From positions 1,364,001-1,428,000 of the forward strand of contig NZ_CP091056.1 in the NCBI RefSeq assembly GCF_021535045.1: a stretch of 64,000 nucleotides of DNA, written 5' to 3'. Every line of letters begins with the position of its first letter. The first letter of the stretch is position 1. The notes beneath the pieces are model-generated. The model saw only the letters and a list, made by a program, of their open reading frames with translations, was not told the origin of the DNA and did not search any database. The translations under genes and the position numbers were made by a program. The DNA is from Ornithinimicrobium sp. INDO-MA30-4. Lineage in GTDB: Bacteria > Actinomycetota > Actinomycetes > Actinomycetales > Dermatophilaceae. Positions 37,473-46,768 of the stretch are shown one piece after another.

Positions 37473-39715
37473 TCATCGCGCATGCCGCCGCTCGCACCAA
37501 TCTCCACGGTTAGGAACCACCGCCGGCGCTGGCGCACCCAGAGGCTCTTCACCCGAGCGTAGAGCTCGCGCAGAGCCGCGTCGGAGAGATCGATGATCGG
37601 CTCGTACATGAACGAGTTCACGTGGATGTTCTCCGGAGTCATGAGTACGACGTCATCGAGTGTGCGGAGTGACTCGTCGGTTCCATGGCCCCGGTTTTTG
37701 TACGCCTGGAAGAGCGCCTGGGTCTGATTGCCAGTGATCCCATCCGTGAACGGCGGGTCGGCAAGGACGGCGACCATATGTCGCTCGGCGACAATGCGGG
37801 TGGCGATGGACAGCACGATCTTGTTCTCGAAGTTGATGCCCTCGTCTGCGATGAGTGCCACTTCTGCCTGCTCGAACAGCAAGTCGATGACCGGCTTCGT
37901 GCTGGTACTCCACGACTTCTTCTTGTTACCCGGCTGGAAGGTCTCGTTGAAGATCCGGTCGAGCTCGGCGTTATCGACGCTTGCCGAGTCGGCCTTCCAA
38001 TGCAGCAGCGAGGTCAGCTTCAAGTAGTCAGGGTCGCCCTCGCCCTTCGTGTACTCAAGAATGTTACGCACGAACGGCACCGAGGCAATGCGCTGCATGC
38101 CGTTGCCAAAGAAGTTCTTCTTGAAGCCATAGATGAACGGGTTCTTCACGTGGCTGGCCTGGCTCAGCGAGACCTTCCCCTCGCCCTTCTGGGCCATGAG
38201 GCACTTGTTGTAGCCAACGACACTTCGATTGAGAAGCGTGCGGAAAAAATCGAAGTTGTGCGTGAGGAGGATGAGCTTGAAGTTCGCATGATCAGCCATC
38301 TCCTTGAGGTACTGGATGATGGCGTACTTGTTCTTGTAATCGAACGAGTCGGCGAGGTCATCGATGACGAAGATCGTCTCCCGACCCGTCGCCTTGCGCG
38401 TCTCCATCTCGAAGAGGACATTGAGGATGTAGAGCGCCTTCTTCTCGCCGTTGCTGAGCACTGACAGCAGGTCATCCCGCTCGACGCTGGCGGACTCCTG
38501 GCCGTCATTAAACTCGAAGACGAGCTTGAGCATGGAGTCCTGGCCGAGGGCCACTTGGTGCTTGTTCTCCGCGCGGAGAGTGAACGGCACGAAGAAGCGC
38601 TCGTTGAAGATCTTGATGACCCTGTCCCACTGGGTGCTTTCGGTAGCCGCCTGCTGCTCGATAGCCTTGCGGCGCTTCTCGGTGTCTTTGTAGCACGTCA
38701 CGACGCGCAGGAACACCTCCTCGTGTGCCTTGAGGTAGGACTTCCAGACGTCCTGATGGAAGGTCTGGACGTTGGCGAACTCCGGGAGGAGGTCTTCCCG
38801 ATTCGCGATGAACTCGAAGAACTTTCGCGTGTCCTCATTGCGCTGGACGGCACGCTCGACACCGTCCATCTTCTTGCGCAGCGCATCGTCTTCGCTGATG
38901 CGCTTCTTCTCTTCGGTGATCAGCGCCCGCAGGTCAGCGTCGCTCGTGATCTGGCGGGGCTCATCCTCGCCGTGCAGTAGGAGCGAGTGCTGAGCGGTGA
39001 AGAAGCCATTGGCACCGAGGCTCTTCGTAACGTTCGTGGCGTTGTAGTACGTGAACGAACTCCGGTTGAAGAACGTGGACTCCTCGAGAAGCTGGTTGAG
39101 CTGGCTCACGTACGCAGCCAGCTGGGCCTGGACGTCAGCGCCCTGGAGCGCGGTAGCCACCTTGCCGTTGAAGAGCAGGTCGTGTGGCAGGTCGGCAAAC
39201 CGAGCGTCCTCGAGCTGTTCGACCTCGTAGGCAATGCGGACGAGGGAGTCGTAGAACTTGTCATCGCTCTGGGTGAAGACCTTGGAGATCGTCGAGATCA
39301 CGTCCTGCTTCGTGCCCGACTGAGCCGTCAATTCCTTGACCAAGGCGTCGCGGGCATCGAGGAGCTCCACCTGGAGCGCTTCGAACTCCTTCCGAAGCTC
39401 AGGGTTGACGAGCAGGGTCGAGGTCGACTCCGTCGGGCCAAGCTCCTCGTCGTAGGACAGGACAACGGCAACGTCGCCGGGGTCTGGCGACTGGCCGTTC
39501 TCATCGGCGATCGAGCGCGAGGACTCACGGTCAGGAAAGACTCGGTCGGTGGTCTCCTTGCCCGTGGCGAGGTCTTTGAAGGTCCGGGCGAGGGAGGTCT
39601 TCATCGTGCCGTTGGGCGCGTAGATGGCCACTGCGTTACGGTCGCCGAAGTCCAGCGTCGCGTCAAGCGATCGGATCCCGTGGCAGTTGGTCAGCTCAAC
39701 GTTAAGCGTCTTCAT
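37454..39715 (-). CDS. AAA/ABC-type ATPase, probable defense protein
   Basis: A 753-residue ATPase of the AAA_13/RloC-like type, intact. The N-terminus has the Walker A variant A-P-N-G-T-M-K-T-S at residues 33-41. The C-terminal half has the ABC signature L-S-N-G-E-K-K-A-L (about 421), Walker B F-V-I-D-D-L-A-D-S-F-D (about 450) and switch His L-L-T-H-N-F-D-F (about 484). A coiled-coil region lies between. The last 20 residues (W-F-L-T-V-E-I-G-A) read through half-site 11. The HEPN-like gene lies about 80 bases upstream; together they look like an abortive-infection pair (inference). Confidence 0.82.
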   Translation of the reverse strand: MKTLNVELTNCHGIRSLDATLDFGDRNAVAIYAPNGTMKTSLARTFKDLATGKETTDRVFPDRESSRSIADENGQSPDPGDVAVVLSYDEELGPTESTSTLLVNPELRKEFEALQVELLDARDALVKELTAQSGTKQDVISTISKVFTQSDDKFYDSLVRIAYEVEQLEDARFADLPHDLLFNGKVATALQGADVQAQLAAYVSQLNQLLEESTFFNRSSFTYYNATNVTKSLGANGFFTAQHSLLLHGEDEPRQITSDADLRALITEEKKRISEDDALRKKMDGVERAVQRNEDTRKFFEFIANREDLLPEFANVQTFHQDVWKSYLKAHEEVFLRVVTCYKDTEKRRKAIEQQAATESTQWDRVIKIFNERFFVPFTLRAENKHQVALGQDSMLKLVFEFNDGQESASVERDDLLSVLSNGEKKALYILNVLFEMETRKATGRETIFVIDDLADSFDYKNKYAIIQYLKEMADHANFKLILLTHNFDFFRTLLNRSVVGYNKCLMAQKGEGKVSLSQASHVKNPFIYGFKKNFFGNGMQRIASVPFVRNILEYTKGEGDPDYLKLTSLLHWKADSASVDNAELDRIFNETFQPGNKKKSWSTSTKPVIDLLFEQAEVALIADEGINFENKIVLSIATRIVAERHMVAVLADPPFTDGITGNQTQALFQAYKNRGHGTDESLRTLDDVVLMTPENIHVNSFMYEPIIDLSDAALRELYARVKSLWVRQRRRWFLTVEIGASGGMRDDHGIRS
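37496..37520 (-). repeat. Site 11, half-site with type II arm only
   Basis: CTCCACGGTTAGGAACC matches the type II arm but lacks the YchF tail. It lies 50 bases from site 10, inside the 3' end of the ATPase gene. Confidence 0.55.
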
Positions 39716-39796
39716 GCCAACAGACTATGGTGCCCACAGGCTCCGGCCGGAATGAACAGGATGAGCCGCTGCCGGCGTCGGCACTCTGGGGGCCGC

Positions 39797-40437
39797 CTAC
39801 TCGGCCTTGCCCTTGCCGAAGAGCACCTCGAGTGGAGCTTCTCGAGCTCGTCCTCGATCTCCCAGAACTCACGGGCGAGCCACTTCAGGGCCGACTTCAT
39901 GAAGGCCTTGGTGTCCTTCTCCGGGGCCTCTGTCCGGTACCTGCGCTTCATGGAGACGAAGTCGAACGGCTCGCCGGTGCCCGGGTGCTTGACGAACGAG
40001 CCGTTGACCCACACGCCATGAACAACGAAGTGGCGGAGTTCAAGCGCTGCCTCCAGGCGGTCGACGAGCGCCTTCGGTGCCGTATCGCGGAGGGCCTTGA
40101 CGAGGCGTGAACTGGTGTCGTCGTAACCTCTTGCCCGCGTGTCCCAGTCGCCCGAGGTCGCCTGCAGGAAGGTGCCACCGGCGTCCTCGGCCCAGGCCGC
40201 GGCGATGACAACCTCACCGATGAGCTGCGGGAGCTCCGGGCTGACCTGCCGCCGGGACATCTGACGGGTGAGTGACTCAGGATCGTTGGCGAGTGATTCC
40301 TTCAATCGGTGGAGCAGCGAGGTGCCCACGGCAACCTGCTCGGCCTTGGGTCGCGCCTCGAGATCAGGCGGCACTAGCTCCTCAAGGAGCTCATCGATGA
40401 GATCGGGTTCGTCATCCAAGGCCATGACCCCGATCAT
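39797..40437 (-). CDS. HEPN-like partner of the ATPase (frameshifted at the end)
   Basis: Helical protein of about 213 residues, starting at ATG 40437 or 40425. It has R-H-F-V-V-H (R-x4-H) within L-E-L-R-H-F-V-V-H-G-V-W-V-N, the signature seen in HEPN ribonucleases, although helical context is judged by eye. The frame breaks near 39840; repaired, it ends A-P-L-E-V-L-F-G-K-G-K-A-E. It lies directly upstream of the ATPase on the same strand. If HEPN, it would be the RNase effector controlled by the ATPase. Confidence 0.6.
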
Positions 40438-40659
40438 GCCAGCGGACAAGCTCAAGGAGACATCAGCCCCCGTCATAGTCAACTTCAGGCATGCCCTGAT
40501 GCTGCCCCGGAGGCGAATGCTCAATTAGGCCGCGGTCCTTTAATGTCCGTCGGGCTTACCGAACAGCGCGTTTGGTCATGCAGAAAACACGATCCTTGCG
40601 CCGCTTCACGCCTCAAATCGTGAGACGAAGCAACAAATTCCCAGGTCAGAAGCTACTCT
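40438..40659. other. Intergenic before site 12
   Basis: About 220 bases, lower GC than surroundings, no gene supported; must contain the promoter of the HEPN/ATPase pair (toward the minus strand). Confidence 0.4.
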
Positions 40660-40715
40660 TATACATTGAACCTAAATTCCACCACGTTCCGTAGCGGAAT
40701 AGCGTCTGCAGAGAT
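40660..40715 (-). repeat. Site 12, ychF-tail junction, type I arm
   Basis: Minus strand encodes V-V-E-F-R-F-N-V then TAA. The right arm GTTCCGTAGCGGAATAGCGT with CTGCAG resembles sites 8 and 9. Confidence 0.87.
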
Positions 40716-40743
40716 CGGCCTGACCACTCGTCGGCGTGGGGCC

Positions 40744-41724
40744 TCAGTCCGTGGACAACCTCGCGAGCGCTCTGACTCCGGCAGTGAACTGATCCAGCCT
40801 CAAGCGCACGTGCCCGTTTTGAAGGGCTTGCCCGCTGACGCCCAGCTCCGAGAGCTTTAACTCGAGGAGTCGATTTGGGACAAAGCGAGGGATCGTCGAC
40901 GTGGTCCACGGCCACCGCGAGAACGCTTCGGGGTCGTGCGACTCGGTCCACGACTCATAAAAGGGGGCTTGGAACTCTGACTCACCCTTCACTTCCACAA
41001 CGGCATAACAGTCTTTGGTGTCCTTAGCGCAAATGAAAACGAAGTCCCCAGCGCGGAATCCGGGCTTTCCTTCTTCGGGCTCGCGAACCATGATTCCGCT
41101 CGCCAACTATCAAGGGCAGGTTGCCCATACTCTAGTTTCAACCAGAAGCCGCGTTCTCCGTCGCGCGCATCAGCAAGAAGCGATTCGGCTAATTGAAGAG
41201 CAGAGTCGGCGTCGAGCGTATCGTGCTGCGACTTGTGCTGTTTACCCAAACGGGCGGCGGCCTCTTCAAGGACATCTAGAGCTATAGCGTCGATGGGTCG
41301 CGAGGGCCAATCGAGCATGAGTCGTCGTGCCGACTCCACCTGCTCAGAATTGAGGACCACACAGAGCTCCTTATTGGGGCTCACAGAAGATCCAAGTCCC
41401 GAGCCAGTGAGATTAGCCGACCCCAACGCACCATTCGGCCCAACGATGAAACACTTCGCGTGAAGTCTGTCGACATGACGAACGAGAACCCCGCTGCTGA
41501 CCAATCTCCTCAATCCCTGACAGGTAGCCGTTCGCAACGGCGCTAGGGTCAAGCGCCGTCAACAGGACAAACGGCTGCCGCCGCTGCATAGCTGCCTCAG
41601 CCAAAACGCGACAGACGTCGTACGAAAGGTAGGGGCTCGCAAAGTGGGAGGGTCCGTCAGATTCTCGTAGCGCGCTCTCGAGCCAATTGCCGATTGTCCC
41701 GCTGACTTCGCCAGGTTGCTCCAT
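40744..41724 (-). CDS. PLD-like nuclease with C-terminal PUA/EVE-like domain (two frameshifts)
   Basis: Starts at ATG 41724. The PLD half has R-L-H-A-K-C-F-I-V-G-P-N-G-A-L-G-S-A-N-L-T-G, an H-x-K motif with the GSAN element used by phospholipase-D-type nucleases (the Asp of HKD is not obvious). Breaks near 41505 and 41100 are repaired by single bases. The C-terminal part (F-R-A-G-D-F-V-F-I-C-A-K, then Y-A-V-V-E-V-K-G-E-S) resembles a PUA/EVE-type reader. A reader plus nuclease suggests modification-dependent restriction (inference). Sole gene of its cassette. Confidence 0.65.
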
Positions 41725-41764
41725 ACAGGCAATCTACCTGACCGCCCACCAGCGCTGGCAGATG

Positions 41765-41820
41765 TTAGACCGCAAACCGGAACTCCACCACCACGTTACG
41801 GACACCACTACGGTCAGTGG
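41765..41820 (-). repeat. Site 13, ychF-tail junction between cargo array and mobilizable element
   Basis: Minus strand encodes V-V-V-E-F-R-F-A-V then TAA. The arm to the right (CACGTTACGGACACCACTAC) differs from both arm classes and would be the far end of the last-inserted element. Confidence 0.83.
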
Positions 41821-42091
41821 CACTCCAACTTGACCCCGCTTGACAGACTGGATAGGATCGCCCCAAGCCCTTGATCACCGCGACCGCAAGGTGTTCGAGG
41901 AGGATCACCCCACGTGGGCTGTGGTGAGCAGCGCATAGTCAGCACCGGGTAGCGCCGGGAACCACGTCGAGATTGAAATACAGACGCCCCGGCAGGGAGT
42001 GACTTCTCCCGTAAGGCACGGAGGCTCAACAGGGCCCAGTGGAGCATCGCGCACGGCGACCGGGAATGTAGCCGGACAACTATTCCCCCGT
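41821..42091. other. Intergenic at element end
   Basis: About 270 bases without a supported gene. TTGACA and a TA-rich element occur near 41845-41865, compatible with a promoter, but this is weak. Confidence 0.35.
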
Positions 42092-42117
42092 CTCCGGACA
42101 GTTCAAGCTGTCTGGAG
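42092..42117. promoter_or_regulatory. Inverted repeat just before the excisionase-like start
   Basis: CTCCGGACAG, six bases, CTGTCTGGAG (one mismatch), ending five bases before ATG 42123. It could be an autoregulatory operator or a hairpin covering the ribosome site. Confidence 0.5.
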
Positions 42118-42122
42118 TTGTC

Positions 42123-42429
42123 ATGGGGTACTCCCCGCCTCCTTCGTCCGATCTCACTCACTACATCACGCTCCAGGAAGCCGTCTCGCTCGGCTACGGC
42201 GCGTATCAGACCCTCCGGAAGTGGATCGCTGACGGTCGGCTGCCCGCCGTCAAGATCGGTTCCCGCATCAAGGTGTTGTGCACCGACCTCGACGCTCTCG
42301 CGGTCGCCGTCAGGCCCGCGACCTTCGAGGACGTCGAAGCTGCCGCAGAACGGCTCGTCGCTTCCGCTCTCCCCACTGAGCGACGCCCAGGTTCGTCGTC
42401 TCAGCACGATCTTCGGCGGTGCGTCATGA
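42123..42429 (+). CDS. Excisionase-like HTH protein (frameshifted)
   Basis: A winged MerR/AlpA-type DNA-binding protein. The core is Y-I-T-L-Q-E-A-V-S-L-G-Y-G-A-Y-Q-T-L-R-K-W-I, then G-R-L-P-A-V-K-I-G-S-R-I-K-V, as in phage and plasmid excisionases. The frame breaks near 42372; repaired it ends L-S-D-A-Q-V-R-R-L-S-T-I-F-G-G-A-S. It may set the direction of recombination for the element. Confidence 0.72.
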
Positions 42430-42692
42430 GCGCCGCGGCTCCTGGCTGGGAGCACCACGAGATCACCGACGGTGCGAGGCACGGCATCGTCTTTGAGGTG
42501 CTCGTGCGGCGGCGCGCGCGAGCAGCGGTCAGCGGTGGCGCGGGTGTGCCCAGCGACGCCTCGAACGGCGGGGCGAAGAGGTCTCAGACGCCCGCCACCG
42601 AGTGTGACAGTTCCGAACTGTCACACCTTTTCAACCGTCCGAGACGAACGTTTCCCCCGGTCAGGAGGGCGATGGTCGGGCACGGTCAATAG
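42426..42692 (+). CDS. Small hypothetical protein
   Basis: An 88-residue frame starting ATG overlapping the stop of the excisionase-like gene (ATGA). It is basic and Arg-rich (V-L-V-R-R-R-A-R-A-A-V) with no family I recognise. Coupling to the upstream gene is the main reason for calling it. Confidence 0.4.
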   Translation: MSAAAPGWEHHEITDGARHGIVFEVLVRRRARAAVSGGAGVPSDASNGGAKRSQTPATECDSSELSHLFNRPRRTFPPVRRAMVGHGQ

Positions 42693-42780
42693 CCCCTATG
42701 GGGAGCCCCGGGTTTCGACCGTGTGACCGTGGCTCTGCGACCAGCTGGGCGCCGCCCTCGCCGGGGGCCGTCGCAGGGTC

Positions 42781-45414
42781 ATGTCGCTGCCGACGACCGC
42801 GTTCGGCGAGCTCCCGTCGGTGAAGGCGATGGGCACGGGCCGCGCCGGGATCGTCGTCGGATTCGACACCGAGTTCACGACCGTGGGCGGTGCTCGGGTC
42901 GTCGACTCTTACCAGCTCGCCGTACCTGATCCGCTCGACCCATCGGTGATGGTCGAGGTCGTCATCCTGCCGCCGCTGGGCTCCGGTGCGCGCATCTCCC
43001 TGCACACGGCGCTGTGGACCGTAGTCGCAGCAGCTGAGCTGTGGCGGTCCCATCTGGTGCCTACCGGGGTGGGTCCGCGCGGTGTGCCTCGCTCGGTGTT
43101 CTGGACGGATGACTGGGATGAGCGCCGGGAGGCACTCGCGAAGCTGAGGGTTCCCCTCGTCCTCGCCTGCCACTACGGCGCTGCCGACCTGACGACGTTC
43201 CGCTCGGGTGGTCAGTCCCGGAGCTGGACCCCCTCGTCCGCCTGACCTCGGCGGCCGGTGGCCTCGTGACTCTCCTGCCGTTTCGCTCCCAGCGCGGCAA
43301 CGAGAACGGGCATTGGTGGCAGAGCCTGTCGGTGACCGTGCGCGACACCATGTCGCAGGCTCCGGCAGGGAAGAAGACGTTGGCGGCGCTCGGCGAGGCG
43401 TGCGGAGTCGCGAAGCTCGACGTGCCGGATGGCTGGATCTCCAGGATGACCGACTATCGCCGTGAACACCTCGCGGAGTTCCTGGAGTACGGCGTCAACG
43501 ACGCGGTGATCGTCGTTGAGTACCTCGCCCGGCTGTGGGGCGACGGCACCGTTCCGCCGATTACTCTCAGCGGTGGTGCTGCCGCTGCCCTCGTCAACTC
43601 GGGCAGCGCCTACCTCGGTGCCTCCACTCCGGCCGAGTTCCGTCGGCTGTTCGCCGGGCTGGTGGACGAGGACGAGGGTGTCGAGGCTGTCGAGGAGGGC
43701 GACCGCCTGAGCTTCTACGCGAAGCGTGGACGGAACCCGCTGGACGGCGCTGCTGCTCAGCTGTCGTCGGCGTTCGCCCGTGCCTACCACGGTGGTCTCA
43801 ACAGCTGCCCGATGCCTGGCTACTACCCGGTACCGACCGTGGACATCGACGCACAGAACGCATACCCGACGGCGATGGCGCTGGTCCGTGACATCGACTG
43901 GGAGGCCGGTGCTATCGAGGAAGTCGTGCATGAGCGGGCCCTCTCCGTTGATGACGTGCCGACGGCCACGACGCCCTTCGTCGGGTTCGTGTCCTTCACG
44001 TTCCCGACCAACGTGCTGCACCCGTGCCTGCCCATCGTCGCCGACGGGACGCTCATCTACCCGCGCACATCCGAGGGTGTCGCCGGGACATGGGTGTGCG
44101 GCCCGGAGCTGTGGCTCGCGCTCACCCTGGGTGCTGAGGTGCACTGCCAGATCGGCTATCTCGGTCGTGAGCGGCAGCACGACGGTGGCCGAGCTTCTCC
44201 CTCCGGCATGGCGTCAAGCAGCTCATCGACGACCGTAACGCGGCGAAGGCGCTGTTCGGCAAGGGCTCGTTGGAGGAGCAGACCCTCAAGACCGGCGTGA
44301 ACAGCATCTATGGGAAGACCGCGCAGGACGTGGCTGAGCAGCGGTCCTGGGATGCACGTGCGCAGGAGATGGACAACGTCGGCGGTTCCGCCGTGTCCAG
44401 CCCGTACCACGCGGCCACCACCACGTCACTGGTCCGGGCGCAGCTGTTGGCGACGATGAACCAGCTGAGCGAGAACGGTAGGGATGTCTACTCGGTGACG
44501 ACCGACGGTTTCATCACGGACGCCACCGTGGACGAGGTCGCTGCCCTCGACCTTTACGGTCTGGAAGAGGTGCTCGGCGATGCCCGGGTTGCCCTGACCG
44601 GCGACCCGTCCATCTGGGAGATCAAGCACGCGCAGTCCGACTTGGTGAACTTCACAACGCGCGGGAACGTCTCTCTCGACCTCGGCGGCGTATGCGCTCA
44701 CAACGGCCTCAAGGCACCGAAAGATATTGTCCCTGACAGTATCGAGGACCGCGAGCTGTTGCTGGCCTCCGTCGTGAGCAGGGAAGGTCGGGTTCCCAAC
44801 GGGTACACGCGGTTCCCCTCGTTCCAGGAGTTGTCACGCAAGGAGGACCGGAAAGACTTCCTGCCGTCCCGGATCGAGCGCTCGGTCAGCATGGACTACG
44901 ACCTCAAGCGCCAGCCCGTTATGTCCTCCATGACACCCGAGATGGTGCCCCTGCCGGACGGCTCGGTTGAGGAGATGGCGACCTTCGCCACGCAGCCGTG
45001 GGATCGGGTCGAGGACTGCCTGCGCGCTCGCCAGATCGCCCGCGACATGGCCGAGACGGGATGCCTGCGCACCGTCTCTGAATGGCACGACTGGAACGTG
45101 AAGTTCTCGCACGGTAAGGGTCGCCGCATCAGTACCCCGCAGCGCGCTGTGCTGATGTCCATCGTCATGGCGCATCGCCAGGGTGTGACCACGATCCCCA
45201 CCTCGCCGACCGCTCGTTGAGCATCGCCGAGCGGCTCGACTGGCTCGGCGAGTGGGGGCTCGGCACCGTCTCGCGCGGTGACTGGGACAACGCCCGCCGG
45301 CCCGAGCGGGCGTCCCAGATGCTCCCCATCGACACGCTCGACCCGTATCTCGGCCGGATGACGTCCATGTCGTCCGGCGAACATCCCACGGACGCCGACC
45401 GGCTCCCGTACTGA
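42781..45414 (+). CDS. Family-B DNA polymerase of a mobile element (three frameshifts)
   Basis: Protein-primed or primer-independent (pipolin-type) PolB, about 878 residues. Exonuclease motif I is V-G-F-D-T-E-F-T (D29, E31) and a second exonuclease motif is probably in H-Y-G-A-A-D-L. Motif A is D-I-D-A-Q-N-A-Y-P-T (about 355), motif B K-T-G-V-N-S-I-Y-G (about 503), motif C T-T-D-G-F (about 573), with Gly replacing the usual Ser. Breaks near 43218, 44190 and 45203 are repaired by single bases. It presumably replicates the excised element. No terminal protein was found, which leans towards piPolB. Confidence 0.78.
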
Positions 45415-45442
45415 CCAACTCAACGACTCGAAAGGAACGACC

Positions 45443-45775
45443 ATGAACAGCGACGACCAGATGCTGGACGACCTGATGAAGGACATTCAGGACAGGGGCG
45501 CCGCGCGCGTCGCGTTGACGGACTGGCTGATCAGCGGACGCGCACCCGGCGACGCCTGGCAGGCCCGCGACCCCCGGCGCACCACGATCGAGGGTTCCCT
45601 GCGCTCTGAGGCACTCGTGCTTGGCGCAGCGCTCGACCTGCTTCGCGAGGACGTGCAGGAAGCACGAGACGAAGGCCTGCCCGAAGACACGATCATCGCC
45701 GCCCTCGACCTCCCGTCCGAGATCGCGTCGCTTGTCCTCGGAGAGGGCCACCCTCTCAACGGGAAGGAGAACTGA
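45443..45775 (+). CDS. Small acidic hypothetical protein
   Basis: A 110-residue acidic protein with GAAAGGAACG before ATG. It is helical by eye (L-R-S-E-A-L-V-L-G-A-A-L-D-L-L-R-E-D). No family recognised. It is tightly linked to the next gene (2-base gap), in the mobilization operon. Confidence 0.55.
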   Translation: MNSDDQMLDDLMKDIQDRGAARVALTDWLISGRAPGDAWQARDPRRTTIEGSLRSEALVLGAALDLLREDVQEARDEGLPEDTIIAALDLPSEIASLVLGEGHPLNGKEN

Positions 45776-45777
45776 CC

Positions 45778-46101
45778 ATGAGCAATAAGACCAAGACGAA
45801 CCTCGACGAGCTGATCGATCAGGAGCGCCGCCGAGCGTCCGAGCGCATCGCCAAGCTCAAGCGTGCTGCCGCTGCCGAGCAGCGCCGCATCGACGAGAAG
45901 GTCATCAATCTGCTGCGCGACCAAAGCCCCGCTCTCTACGACCGGCTCTCCGAGGAGGCGGCCGATACCTTGGAGGCAGAGAAGGCGAAGAGGTCGAGGC
46001 GTGCGAAGAAGGCGGCATCGTCTTCGGGGTCGGCGAACGACGGGACTGCCTCGCAGTCCGTCGATCCCGAGCATGAGGAGGCGGCACCGTGGAACGGCTG
46101 A
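45778..46101 (+). CDS. Small coiled-coil protein of the mobilization operon
   Basis: A 107-residue helical protein with E-R-R-R-A-S-E-R-I-A-K-L-K-R-A-A-A-A-E-Q-R and an acidic, Ser-rich tail. Proteins of this size and composition often sit before mobC in mobilizable elements. It overlaps mobC by 13 bases. Confidence 0.55.
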   Translation: MSNKTKTNLDELIDQERRRASERIAKLKRAAAAEQRRIDEKVINLLRDQSPALYDRLSEEAADTLEAEKAKRSRRAKKAASSSGSANDGTASQSVDPEHEEAAPWNG

Positions 46102-46768
46102 CGACTCCGATCCGGGACTTGCGTCAGCGTCCCGGGATCCCCTCGCCCGCAGGGAGCGCAGCGACCGAGGACGAGGGCCAGCGGTTCTTGGAGGACATGA
46201 GCGCCAGCGAATTGTCGGACAAGAACCCTGCTGGCCGTCTTCCGTACGCCCCGGAGAGCGAGCACAACTCCCCAAGCAGTGCTGGTCGGGCTCGTGCGGA
46301 GGGTGTGCGGAAGACCCGGCCCTGGCAGCGGAGCTGCACCACGACTCCCAGGTGAACACCGGTCGTGGTGCTGCGCAGAGGGCAGGGTCGGCCGAGGCTC
46401 CGGTGGAGCCTCGGAACAGCCGTCGTCGGGAGGTCTCTCTCGACGTGCGGCTGACGGTGGCTGATCGCGATGCGATCCGCCGCCGTGCCCACGTGCTCGG
46501 CGTGAAGCCGAGCGCATGGGCTCGTGCCGTCATGCTCGACGCGCTGGACTCGAGGTCCTCGAAGGTCGATCAGCTGGAGAACAACGCGGGAGTGAAGGAG
46601 GCGGCGCCTACGTCTCTTGTTCCTGCAGTAGAGCAGCTGCGTCGAGTTGGTGTGAACCTGAACCAGGCGCTCCGCAAGGGTGCTGCCGTCGATGACGGCC
46701 TCCTTCACGAGGTGATGGTTGCGGTGGACGAGGTGCGTGCCTCGCTCGGCGACCGGACGCGGACATGA
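46089..46768 (+). CDS. mobC: MobC-like relaxosome accessory protein (frameshifted)
   Basis: Starts GTG 46089. The recognisable C-terminal half reads V-S-L-D-V-R-L-T-V-A-D-R-D-A-I-R-R-R-A, a ribbon-helix-helix-like segment, then Q-L-R-R-V-G-V-N-L-N-Q-A-L-R and G-L-L-H-E-V, the MobC core. The frame breaks near 46310. It ends overlapping the relaxase start (ATGA). It helps the relaxase nick oriT. Confidence 0.78.

Noticed and set aside
23624..41820. Classical integron with attC sites
   Set aside because: No tyrosine integron integrase and no attC-type paired inverted arms; the repeat is a coding ychF tail in one fixed orientation.
41821..42091. tRNA or ncRNA at the element end
   Set aside because: No cloverleaf or recognisable RNA fold seen by eye; integration target is ychF rather than a tRNA.
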